Part shown: in pieces, positions 6,862 to 11,890 of the stretch
Layout of the letters: the number at the start of each line of letters is the position of its first letter
Position numbering within the stretch: the first letter of the stretch is position 1
Origin: an uncultured Lacticaseibacillus sp.
GTDB lineage: Bacteria > Bacillota > Bacilli > Lactobacillales > Lactobacillaceae
Direction: 5' to 3'
NCBI GenBank assembly: GCA_934293835.1
Contig: CAKQZO010000041.1
Location: 1 to 11,890, forward strand
DNA: 11,890 bases
Translations under genes and position numbers: made by a program
Notes under the pieces: generated by a model
Seen by the model: only the letters and a program-made list of their open reading frames with translations
Databases searched by the model: none
Told to the model about the DNA's origin: nothing

Positions 6862-6877
6862 GTGACAATTTTGTCAC
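6862..6877. promoter_or_regulatory. Inverted repeat (possible operator) between divergent promoters
   Basis: GTGACAA and TTGTCAC are perfect 7-bp arms separated by TT. A related half-site, TTGACAA, lies just to the left (6854-6860). The repeat is immediately upstream of the expected -35 position of the GH25-like gene and within about 60 bp of the nfeD-SPFH promoter. This suggests a dimeric regulator, but I cannot name it. Confidence 0.45.
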
Positions 6878-6898
6878 CTTTTCAGGTCTGAGATGCGC

Positions 6899-6904
6899 TA
6901 CAAT
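6899..6904 (+). promoter_or_regulatory. -10 box for the GH25-like gene
   Basis: TACAAT lies 24 bp before the start codon. The hexamer 17 bp upstream is ACCTTT, a poor -35, and it abuts the 6862-6877 inverted repeat. This fits an activator-dependent promoter. Confidence 0.45.
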
Positions 6905-6928
6905 ATGGGAATGTTGGAGGTGAGTGCT

Positions 6929-7639
6929 ATGCGAGGCAAACGCCCGATCTATGCAGATACATATGCGCGCCGCCACCGCGCGCTTATTGTGAGCATTCTG
7001 GTGGTGGCTTTGGTGGTGATCGCCGGTGGCGCCTGGTGGTGGCGCCACAAGAACCCGCGGCCCAGCACCAGTCGCTATCCGTTCATGGGCGTGCGCGTCG
7101 ATCAGTCACTCGGGGCGCTCAACGCTTCGACCTTGCAGGCTGGAGGCGCGACGTTCGTCTATCTCAAAGCGACGCAAGGGGCGAGCTTCGTCGACGATAA
7201 CTTCGCCACAAATTACGCGCGCGCCGTCGGGCTGACCGTCGGCGTCTACCATTATTTTAGCTTCGACTCGACCCCGCAGGCTCAGGCCACCAACTTCATT
7301 GACCATGTGCAAGGCGATATCGGGACGCTCCCGGTTGGTATCTACCTAACCGCTTACACCACGCCGCCAAAACGATTGGCGCAGAAGGTGAAGACGTTCG
7401 TGGCCTTGGTGCAGCAGCATTATGCCTGTTCGGTGGTGTTGATGGGGACGCCCAAGATGTTAGCGCGGGTGCAGGCGGTAGCGCCTGCGAGCCCGCGGTG
7501 GGTGATTAGCGCCAAGCGGCCAAGCAACGGGCAGTTCTGGGAGTATGCCGACGCGAAGCTGCCGCACAACGCGGCAGAGCAGACGTATCCAAGCGCCGTT
7601 TTCACAGGCACAGAGGCGGCCTTCAAGCAGCTTCAGTAG
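6929..7639 (+). CDS. Membrane-anchored GH25 lysozyme-like protein, probably catalytically inactive
   Basis: A 236-aa protein with a basic N-terminal tail, one transmembrane helix (residues about 18-38) and an extracellular GH25-type (Chalaropsis lysozyme) fold. Recognisable family elements are GVRVDQSLG (54-62), FVYLKATQGASFVDDNF (76-92), GLTVGVYHYF (101-110), QAQATNFI (117-124) and the late WEYAD (204-208). GH25 muramidases cleave peptidoglycan using Asp/Glu residues in a first GxDvS motif and a DxE motif after LPP. Here the first motif has Arg where Asp is expected, and the second region reads LPVGIYLTAY with Tyr and Thr in place of Asp and Glu. It may therefore bind rather than cut the wall. 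ATG 6929 has GGAGGTG 6 nt upstream; an in-frame ATG at 6893 lies upstream of the -10 box and is rejected. It is divergent from the nfeD-SPFH operon. Confidence 0.85.
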   Translation: MRGKRPIYADTYARRHRALIVSILVVALVVIAGGAWWWRHKNPRPSTSRYPFMGVRVDQSLGALNASTLQAGGATFVYLKATQGASFVDDNFATNYARAVGLTVGVYHYFSFDSTPQAQATNFIDHVQGDIGTLPVGIYLTAYTTPPKRLAQKVKTFVALVQQHYACSVVLMGTPKMLARVQAVAPASPRWVISAKRPSNGQFWEYADAKLPHNAAEQTYPSAVFTGTEAAFKQLQ

Positions 7640-7706
7640 CGACCTTACAAGAGTGTTCGCGTATTAACTGCGCTGGTTTGGCATAATATGAGGTGAGGTG
7701 ATTCAG

Positions 7707-8063
7707 ATGAGGCGATTTTTGATAGGGCTTGTGATGCTTGCAGTGATCGTGTTCGGCGGCTTGAAGGTGTTCACCGCGTTCAACTACGGCGGCACGGCGT
7801 ATTACACCAAGATCACGACGGTGGGCACCAAGATCGCACCGCAAGACGACAAGGGGAATGTCTATATCGACTATCGCTACGACCAGGCGGCCTATACGGC
7901 TGATGGGGCGCACAAGAAGCTGGTGTTCAATGCCAACAAGTCGCGACCGTTGCGGCTCGGCGCTTATCTCAAGTTGACCGTCAATCCGAAAAAAGGGGTG
8001 ACGAGCTGGGAAGCTGTCGGGCCCAAGGCGGTGCCACAGCCGGCGAAGCGCCAGCTCGATTGA
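7707..8063 (+). CDS. YxeA-family (DUF1093) exported protein
   Basis: A 118-aa protein. It has an N-terminal signal or anchor segment (residues about 3-22), then the family patterns YYTKI near residue 32, a Y-x-Y strand followed by YDQAAYTADGAHKKLVF, and LRLGAYLKL, ending in a W-E-x-V strand. YxeA proteins are small extracytoplasmic proteins of Gram-positive bacteria with an OB-like fold; their role is not established. I chose ATG 7707 with GAGGTG 6 nt before it; an in-frame GTG at 7698 falls within the ribosome site. It lies 67 bp after the GH25-like gene. A CATAAT box at 7683-7688 could be its own -10, but the -35 is weak, so co-transcription with the GH25-like gene is possible. A terminator-like hairpin follows. 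Confidence 0.88.
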   Translation: MRRFLIGLVMLAVIVFGGLKVFTAFNYGGTAYYTKITTVGTKIAPQDDKGNVYIDYRYDQAAYTADGAHKKLVFNANKSRPLRLGAYLKLTVNPKKGVTSWEAVGPKAVPQPAKRQLD

Positions 8064-8070
8064 GCAGATC

Positions 8071-8103
8071 GTCGCGTCTTAGGCGCCGAGCGACACGTTT
8101 TTT
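8071..8103 (+). terminator. Probable terminator after the YxeA-family gene
   Basis: A short stem GTCGC/GCGAC (8071-8075 and 8090-8094) is followed 3 nt later by six T residues (8098-8103). The stem is only 5-6 bp and the loop is 14 nt, so efficiency is uncertain. Confidence 0.45.
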
Positions 8104-8142
8104 CGATTGCGGCGAGATTATCGGGTGGGTCCAGGCGTTGTG

Positions 8143-8151
8143 TGCTAAGAT
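8143..8151 (+). promoter_or_regulatory. Extended -10 promoter for the DsrE-family gene
   Basis: TGCTAAGAT contains the TGn extension followed by TAAGAT, about 30 bp before the start codon. No clear -35 box is visible, which is usual for extended -10 promoters. Confidence 0.45.
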
Positions 8152-8181
8152 AAAGGCAAATCGATCAGGGGGCACACAATC

Positions 8182-8511
8182 ATGAACGTGATTTTTCACA
8201 TCGACGATCTGGCCAAATGGCCGACACTGCTCAGTAACGTCCAGCATTTTCACGAGTGGTTACTTGCACAAAGCGACAACTCGACGATGGAAGTGTTGAT
8301 CAACGGCGAGGCGGTGCAGGCCGCGGTCACCGATTCCGAGGTAGACCTCAGCCTGCTGGCGCGAACCGTTAATATCGTGGTGTGTGCCAACTCGCTGCGC
8401 CAACGCGATATCACCAAGGCCCAGCTGCAAGACGGACTGACCACCGTTCCTTCAGGCGTGGTCGAACTCGCACAGCGCCAGCACCATGGTTTTGCTTATA
8501 TCAAGCCGTAG
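8182..8511 (+). CDS. DsrE/DsrF-like family protein (COG1416 type)
   Basis: A 109-aa cytoplasmic protein with the layout of the small DsrE-like alpha/beta family. It opens with the strand VIFHIDDLAKWPTLLSNVQH, has a middle MEVLINGEAV strand, then the conserved cysteine stretch IVVCANSL (Cys about residue 68) and the family ending VPSGVVELAQRQHHGFAYIKP. DsrE-type proteins are linked to sulfur transfer or form small oligomers; members of this branch are mostly uncharacterised, so the reaction is unknown. The start ATG has the purine run AGGGGG about 9 nt upstream. It appears to be a single-gene transcript with an extended -10 promoter. No signal peptide or membrane segment is present and the length is usual for the family. 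Confidence 0.88.
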   Translation: MNVIFHIDDLAKWPTLLSNVQHFHEWLLAQSDNSTMEVLINGEAVQAAVTDSEVDLSLLARTVNIVVCANSLRQRDITKAQLQDGLTTVPSGVVELAQRQHHGFAYIKP

Positions 8512-8523
8512 CGAGGCAGATTA

Positions 8524-8553
8524 TTAGGTGATCGAAGGCGACGGTGTTATCCT
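8524..8553 (+). promoter_or_regulatory. Weak candidate promoter of the structured RNA
   Basis: TATCCT (8548-8553) with TTAGGT (8524-8529) 18 bp upstream. Both are imperfect. The predicted start, about 7 nt after the -10, falls at 8560-8561, directly where the RNA's closing helix begins, which is the main support. Confidence 0.3.
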
Positions 8554-8559
8554 TAGGTT

Positions 8560-8816
8560 AGGACATGGCGTTAGTCATGCCTGTACGGCTCTCTCGTCTA
8601 GTAGGCGGCCAGGATTGGCTGGCCTTAGACAGCGGCACCCAGGGGGCCAAATCATCGTACCGGCGGGAATCGCCTTGGCGGTTCCCGTACATAGGTAAGC
8701 AGTCAGTCCATCATGTTGGGAACAGCTTCTTGTTAAGTGATGTTAACCGACATGTCGATCCAGTCAATTGAACAACCACTCACACGCCTTCCAGCCTGTC
8801 GCTGGGAGGTTTTTTT
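8560..8816 (+). ncRNA. Candidate structured non-coding RNA of about 255 nt, family unidentified
   Basis: The region has no credible protein gene but folds extensively on paper. A closing helix joins GACATG (8562-8567) plus GTTA (8570-8573) to TAAC (8744-8747) plus CATGTC (8751-8756). A second helix joins CCTGTACGG (8580-8588) to CCGTAC (8685-8690) and AGG (8693-8695). Inside it is a hairpin with nested stems GTCTA/TAGAC (8596-8600, 8626-8630) and GGCCAG/CTGGCC (8607-8612, 8619-8624). A near-perfect hairpin CGGGAATCGCC/GGCGGTTCCCG lies at 8664-8687. A further stem CATCA/TGATG pairs the region around 8709 with 8738. The transcript ends in a textbook terminator. I could not match it to tmRNA, RNase P, SRP RNA or a known riboswitch. 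No gene follows on the same strand, which argues for a standalone RNA. Base pairing was worked out by eye. Confidence 0.6.
8787..8816 (+). terminator. Rho-independent terminator ending the structured RNA
   Basis: A 9-bp stem CCTTCCAGC/GCTGGGAGG (8787-8795 and 8801-8809, one G-T pair) with a 5-nt loop is followed by seven T residues (8810-8816). It is more than 270 bp after the DsrE-family stop, so it more likely ends a separate transcript. Confidence 0.9.
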
Positions 8817-8819
8817 ACT

Positions 8820-8859
8820 GCTGTGCTTATCGGGGTACAGCTGTGCTTATCGGGGTACA
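8820..8859. repeat. Perfect tandem duplication, two 20-bp units
   Basis: GCTGTGCTTATCGGGGTACA occurs twice head to tail (8820-8839 and 8840-8859). GGGATACA at 8861-8868 may be a decayed third fragment. It starts 3 bp after the terminator T-run. Confidence 0.95.
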
Positions 8860-8882
8860 AGGGATACAGACGCTGGTCCGGT

Positions 8883-8931
8883 CTCCGTCCGGTCACGCTT
8901 CTTGAAATACGGATTTGAAGACCAGACGGAG
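8883..8931 (-). repeat. 12-bp inverted repeat (possible hairpin) downstream of tRNA-Arg
   Basis: CTCCGTCCGGTC (8883-8894) and GACCAGACGGAG (8920-8931) pair at 11 of 12 positions; the one exception is a C-A mismatch on the plus strand but a U-G pair on the minus strand. The loop is 25 nt. No T-run follows, so it is not a normal terminator. Confidence 0.6.
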
Positions 8932-8953
8932 TGAATTCCCCAACCTTTCCCCA

Positions 8954-8981
8954 AAACAAAAACGCCTATTTCTAGACGTTT
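8954..8981 (-). terminator. Terminator of tRNA-Arg
   Basis: On the minus strand AAACGTCTA, a GAAA loop and TAGGCGTTT (8960-8981) form a 9-bp stem with one U-G pair, followed by TTGTTTT. It lies 34 nt after the tRNA 3' end. The U-G pair is favourable only on the minus strand, which supports this orientation. Confidence 0.75.
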
Positions 8982-9015
8982 GTTGTTCCTTGCTTTTCCC
9001 TAAATCGGTTAAAAA

Positions 9016-9089
9016 TGCAACGGGAGAGACTCGAACTCTCTACCTATGGTTTAGGAAACCATTGCTCTATCCAGGTGAGCTACTATCGC
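9016..9089 (-). tRNA. tRNA-Arg (anticodon CCU, reads AGG)
   Basis: A complete 74-nt cloverleaf. The acceptor stem is GCGATAG/CCGTTGC with discriminator A. The D-arm is GCTC/GAGC, the anticodon arm ATGGT-TTCCTAA-ACCAT with anticodon CCT, the variable loop 5 nt, and the T-arm GAGAG-TTCGAGT-CTCTC. The acceptor stem has an A6-C67 mismatch and two G-T pairs. CCA is not encoded (TTTTT follows) and must be added by the CCA-adding enzyme. Confidence 0.95.
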
Positions 9090-9099
9090 AGACTAACCT

Positions 9100-9128
9100 A
9101 TTATACGGGGTATTGCGGTTGCTTGCAA
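9100..9128 (-). promoter_or_regulatory. Strong sigma-A promoter of tRNA-Arg
   Basis: On the minus strand TTGCAA (9123-9128) and a perfect TATAAT (9100-9105) are 17 bp apart. The -10 lies 10 bp before the tRNA 5' end, and the -35 starts only 2 bp after the DUF3284 stop codon. Confidence 0.85.
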
Positions 9129-9130
9129 GA

Positions 9131-9550
9131 TTAGGCCTGCGTGTAGCTGGCGACGATCTGATCGAGCATCGCGATCAGCTGCTTCTTGCGGCTGTGGCCC
9201 AGCAACAACACCATCAGCTTCTGATTCCAGTCACGCACAGTGCTGGCGAAGTGACTGGCTTCTTCGTAGGTCACCTCGACTTGACCATCTTGCGTCTCTT
9301 GCAGGTCGTAAGAGACGAGGTACTTACCGCCAACCATGTCGGTTTCGAAAGCGTACGTGCGGTTGATGACATTCTTCGTGATCTTGACGCGCCCAGTCAT
9401 CTTGCCCATCGGCTTGCGGTACTCATAGCCTTGAAGTGCTTGTGGGCGCAGGGTTTCGCCAGTGTTTTGCTTGATGTCGTAAAGCACCGAGTCGATCACC
9501 TTCGTGTAAAAATATGCTGCTGGTACGGCCAGTGTCCGTTTGATTTTCAA
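9131..9550 (-). CDS. DUF3284 family protein
   Basis: A 139-aa soluble protein that fits the DUF3284 family of lactic acid bacteria. It has an FYTKVIDSVLYDIKQNTGE start, a GYEYRK segment, alternating beta strands (GRVKITK, YLVSYDL, VEVTYEE) and a lysine-rich C-terminal helix after LLLGHSRKKQLIAML. Its length is normal for the family and its function is unknown; the fold resembles START-like lipid or ligand binding domains, which is only an inference. The start codon is TTG at 9550, preceded by GGGGGGAAG about 5 nt upstream; there is no in-frame ATG nearby. It is the last gene of the oxidoreductase-helicase operon, 21 bp after the helicase stop, and no terminator separates it from the tRNA gene. 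Confidence 0.82.
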   Translation of the reverse strand: MKIKRTLAVPAAYFYTKVIDSVLYDIKQNTGETLRPQALQGYEYRKPMGKMTGRVKITKNVINRTYAFETDMVGGKYLVSYDLQETQDGQVEVTYEEASHFASTVRDWNQKLMVLLLGHSRKKQLIAMLDQIVASYTQA

Positions 9551-9571
9551 TCTGCTTCCCCCCGGAAAAGA

Positions 9572-10816
9572 TTATTTTTGGCGCCGTTTGCCTTTGTTCT
9601 TCTGGTCGCGCAGGCGCTTTTTCTTACGCTTGGGCTGTGGTTTCTCGGCCAGTGGCTTGGCTGCAGGTTTCACGACCGGCTTGGGTTCGGGCTTGGCGAC
9701 TGGTTCCTTGCGCTCAGGTGCAACCGTCGTCAACTTGCCATCGACCAAATAGCCGCGCCGGATGTCATATTGCGGCACCAGCTTCTTGAGGTCGCGGCGG
9801 TCGTGATCGTCGCCGAGTGTGACGACGTAGCCGCTGGCTCCCATCCGCCCAGTCCGGCCAGCACGATGGATATACGCCTCGGCGCGCTTAGGCGCAGCGT
9901 AGTTGACGACCGCCGGCAGCTTCTTCAAGTCCAGGCCGCGGCCGGCCAGGTCGGTGACCAACAGTAGGGTCACCTTGTGCTTGCGGAACGCGGCCAAGGC
10001 GTTGGCGCGGTTGATCGACCGGTCATTGCGCGACAATACCGCGAACTTCACGGCCTGGTGGTGCAGGATGCTGGCGACCTTCTCCAAGGTGCCGTTGTTG
10101 TTGAAGAACACAAGCGCTTGGAAATCGTCGAGGTGGGCCAAGGCCCGCAGCCATTCGACGCGGTGGGCGTTGTCGGTTTGGACGAACAGGTGCTGGACTT
10201 CGCCTTGGGTCTTGTCTTGGGCACGCACGTCGATGGTCGTCACCGTGATGCCGAACCACTTATCCAGCTCGTTGAAAATCGGGCTGGCCGTCGCCGAGAA
10301 AAAGCCCATCTGCACGTCGGCCGGGCTGGCCATCGTCAACGCCCGCACCTGGTCTAGGCCAGGCTCGCGCAGAAGCTCATCGGCTTCATCGACGACGATC
10401 GTCTGCAAGGTGTGCAGTTTCAGCGTGCCGGCGTTCACCAGCTCGAGCAGGCGGCCGGCAGTGCCGACGATCACTTCCGGATGTTTTTTGAGCTGTTCTT
10501 TTTGCCGCTTGACGTTGGCATTACCGGTCACGCCGACGGTACTCAGATTCACCGCCTTGGCGTATGGCTGCAAGACGTTGCGCGTCTGGATCGCTAGCTC
10601 TTGAGAAGGCGCCAGGATCAGCAGTTGCAAGCCGACGCCAGGCATCAGCTTGGCGAGCAAAGGCAGGCCGAACGCCAGGGTTTTACCGGAGCCGGTCGGC
10701 GCCAGGCCGATCACGTTCTCATCGGCTTGCAGCGGCGCGGCCACCGCTTGTTGGATCAAGGTTTGGTCGCCAAAGCCGGCGGCCTGCCACAAAGGGCGGA
10801 ATGGTTCTGCTATCAA
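9572..10816 (-). CDS. DEAD-box ATP-dependent RNA helicase with basic C-terminal tail
   Basis: A 414-aa superfamily 2 helicase that would use ATP to remodel RNA, probably in ribosome assembly or mRNA turnover. Motifs in order are Q-motif IQQ (21-23), I APTGSGKT (39-46), Ia PSQELA (70-75), Ib TAGR (119-122), II DEAD (143-146), III SAT (174-176), V TDLAGRGLD (288-296) and VI HRAGRTGR (317-324). Ia and Ib differ from the usual PTRELA and TPGR, but the ATPase residues are intact. Residues about 367-414 are a Pro/Lys/Glu-rich linker then a very basic tail, as used for RNA binding. Its compact core resembles the small helicases of the YfmL type. The start is TTG 10816 with AGGAG 7 nt upstream; the first downstream ATG would remove motif I. 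It lies 10 bp after the oxidoreductase gene. Confidence 0.93.
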   Translation of the reverse strand: MIAEPFRPLWQAAGFGDQTLIQQAVAAPLQADENVIGLAPTGSGKTLAFGLPLLAKLMPGVGLQLLILAPSQELAIQTRNVLQPYAKAVNLSTVGVTGNANVKRQKEQLKKHPEVIVGTAGRLLELVNAGTLKLHTLQTIVVDEADELLREPGLDQVRALTMASPADVQMGFFSATASPIFNELDKWFGITVTTIDVRAQDKTQGEVQHLFVQTDNAHRVEWLRALAHLDDFQALVFFNNNGTLEKVASILHHQAVKFAVLSRNDRSINRANALAAFRKHKVTLLLVTDLAGRGLDLKKLPAVVNYAAPKRAEAYIHRAGRTGRMGASGYVVTLGDDHDRRDLKKLVPQYDIRRGYLVDGKLTTVAPERKEPVAKPEPKPVVKPAAKPLAEKPQPKRKKKRLRDQKNKGKRRQK

Positions 10817-10826
10817 AAATTTTCTC

Positions 10827-11807
10827 CTATTCTGGATCGGTGTCGTAATGCAGGCCGCTACCTTGGCGCAAGGTGCCCATCACGTGGTGGACTTGCTTGG
10901 CCAGCGCCCATTTCATCGCGAAGGCGCCGCGGTCGTCAGTCGTGATCGCGTTGGCGAAGAAGGCGGCCTCTTCGGTCATGGGATTGGCAGCGTGGGCGAC
11001 GCTGAGCGGTTCGGTCTTCGTATCGGTGTGCAGTTCTAGGCGATTCAACTCGCCTGGCGAATCAAAGCTCAAGGTGTCGCGGCCAAAATACAGCTCGGAA
11101 GCGGCTTGTGAGTTGGTTGTCTTGCCCATTCGCAAGACGACGGCGAAGTCTTGGTAATCAAGCTGGGCGACCCCGTCGCCGTCGACTCCGCTGGCCAACA
11201 GGTGCGGCAGGTAGGTGGCACGCTTTGGACTGCCGAACCAGGCCACCGCGGCATAGACAAGGTAGATGCCCAGATCCATCAGCGCGCCGCCGGCAAACTT
11301 GGTGGTGAAGATGTTCGGCGTTTTGCCGGCGAGGTAGTCGTCGTAGCGCGAAGAGTATTTCATATAGTTGAGTGTGGCTCCACTGATATGATGCGTGAAC
11401 AGGTAGTTGGCGATGACTTGGAAGTTAGGGTCGTAAAGGTGGCGCGCCGCTTCAAAGACCATGGTCTCTGGATGGGCATCGAGCGCGGCTTGAATCGCGG
11501 CCAGCTGGCTCGGATGGGTCACCATCGGCTTTTCGACCAGCACGTGCTTACCGTGGTTGAGAGCCTGCACCGTTTGGGTCGCATGCAGGCTGTTCGGGCT
11601 GGCGATGTACACCACGTCAATGTCGCTGGCCAAGAAGGCCGCCATGTCGGTGAACACCTGGGCGGCGGAAGTGTCCTCAACGAAGGCCTGTGCGGTTGCT
11701 TCATGGCGCGAATACACCGCCGCCAAGGTGTACTGGTCGGTGCCGAGCGCCGCTTGAACGAACTGCTTTGAGATCCAGTTGGTCCCAATAATTCCCAATC
11801 GTAACAT
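10827..11807 (-). CDS. Gfo/Idh/MocA-family NAD(P)-dependent oxidoreductase
   Basis: A 326-aa cytoplasmic dehydrogenase. The N-terminal Rossmann fold begins LRLGIIGTNWIS (nucleotide-binding GxxGxxxxS, residues 5-12), continues with VYIASPNSLHATQT and the diagnostic EKP (92-94), whose lysine is catalytic in the family. The C-terminal substrate domain has FEAARHLYDP (118-127) and GGALMDLGIYL (173-183), with Asp178 in the usual active-site stretch. Such enzymes oxidise or reduce sugars, inositols or related polyols; the substrate here cannot be inferred. The start ATG 11807 has GAGGAGG upstream and a promoter about 20 bp before it. It is first in a three-gene operon with the helicase and DUF3284 gene; the pairing with a helicase looks like positional co-expression rather than a pathway. 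The length is normal for the family. Confidence 0.94.
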   Translation of the reverse strand: MLRLGIIGTNWISKQFVQAALGTDQYTLAAVYSRHEATAQAFVEDTSAAQVFTDMAAFLASDIDVVYIASPNSLHATQTVQALNHGKHVLVEKPMVTHPSQLAAIQAALDAHPETMVFEAARHLYDPNFQVIANYLFTHHISGATLNYMKYSSRYDDYLAGKTPNIFTTKFAGGALMDLGIYLVYAAVAWFGSPKRATYLPHLLASGVDGDGVAQLDYQDFAVVLRMGKTTNSQAASELYFGRDTLSFDSPGELNRLELHTDTKTEPLSVAHAANPMTEEAAFFANAITTDDRGAFAMKWALAKQVHHVMGTLRQGSGLHYDTDPE

Positions 11808-11821
11808 CTAGATTTCCTCCT

Positions 11822-11849
11822 CGTATAGTAAAAGTTGTATCAAGTTCAA
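11822..11849 (-). promoter_or_regulatory. Promoter of the oxidoreductase-helicase-DUF3284 operon
   Basis: On the minus strand TTGAAC (11844-11849) and TATACG (11822-11827) are 16 bp apart, about 14 bp before the start codon, so the 5' leader would be very short. Remaining bases 11850-11890 show nothing recognisable. Confidence 0.5.
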
Positions 11850-11890
11850 AGTTGTTCAGTCGACTTGAGTGCTACGTGATATCCTCTAGT

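Noticed and set aside
8565..8771. Possible 68-aa protein within the intergenic region
   Set aside because: It lies entirely within the helices of the structured RNA, has no ribosome site and no family resemblance.
8560..8816. tmRNA, RNase P RNA or SRP RNA
   Set aside because: No tag-like reading frame or tRNA-like 3' end for tmRNA, none of the conserved RNase P core sequences, and no SRP GGAA-type tip were seen.
8820..8859. CRISPR array
   Set aside because: Only two repeat units and no spacer between them; no cas genes in the window.
8915..9967. Long plus-strand open frame (350 codons) opposite DUF3284 and the helicase
   Set aside because: It runs through the tRNA gene and is antisense to two genes with clear family motifs; the protein is Leu/Arg/His-rich with no recognisable domain and no ribosome site.
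11151..11771. 206-codon plus-strand frame
   Set aside because: Antisense to the Gfo/Idh/MocA gene, which has a Rossmann motif, an EKP motif and a good ribosome site.

Overview
The window looks like chromosomal DNA from a lactic acid bacterium of the Lactobacillaceae, with fairly GC-rich core genes. The clues are a WxL cell-surface gene cluster, AGGAGG-type ribosome binding sites on almost every gene, YxeA and DUF3284 family proteins typical of this group, and a tRNA gene without an encoded CCA. The species cannot be named from the sequence alone.

Layout: positions 1-3739 (minus strand) hold a four-gene cell-surface operon. In transcription order it encodes a secreted WxL protein, a membrane-anchored WxL-interacting protein (DUF916/DUF3324), a small wall- or membrane-anchored protein with an unusual sorting-like tail, and a large secreted Ser/Thr/Asn-rich protein that runs off the left edge. 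The last three genes overlap (4 bp, then 8 bp) and are probably translationally coupled. A hairpin lies between genes 1 and 2. Directly upstream of the operon sits a complete IS5/IS1182-type insertion sequence (about 3871-5452) with imperfect 21-bp terminal inverted repeats. Its left end carries a promoter-like sequence pointing into the operon.

Positions 5453-6890 hold an AT-rich spacer, a strong terminator, and a minus-strand operon of a very short NfeD-like OB-fold protein followed by an SPFH/band 7 membrane scaffold protein. The divergent plus-strand block 6929-8511 encodes a membrane-anchored GH25 lysozyme-like protein that appears to have lost its catalytic acids, a YxeA-family protein and a DsrE-family protein.

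Positions 8512-9015 have no convincing protein gene but are rich in structure. There is a candidate structured non-coding RNA of about 255 nt ending in a classic terminator, a perfect 20-bp tandem duplication, and a further 12-bp inverted repeat. Next comes tRNA-Arg(CCU) on the minus strand with its own strong promoter and terminator. The right part (9131-11807, minus strand) is a compact operon encoding a Gfo/Idh/MocA oxidoreductase, a DEAD-box RNA helicase with a basic tail, and a DUF3284 protein.

The items most worth a second look are the unidentified structured RNA at 8560-8816, the apparent GH25 pseudoenzyme, the minimal NfeD-SPFH pair, and the possible control of the WxL operon by the adjacent insertion sequence.
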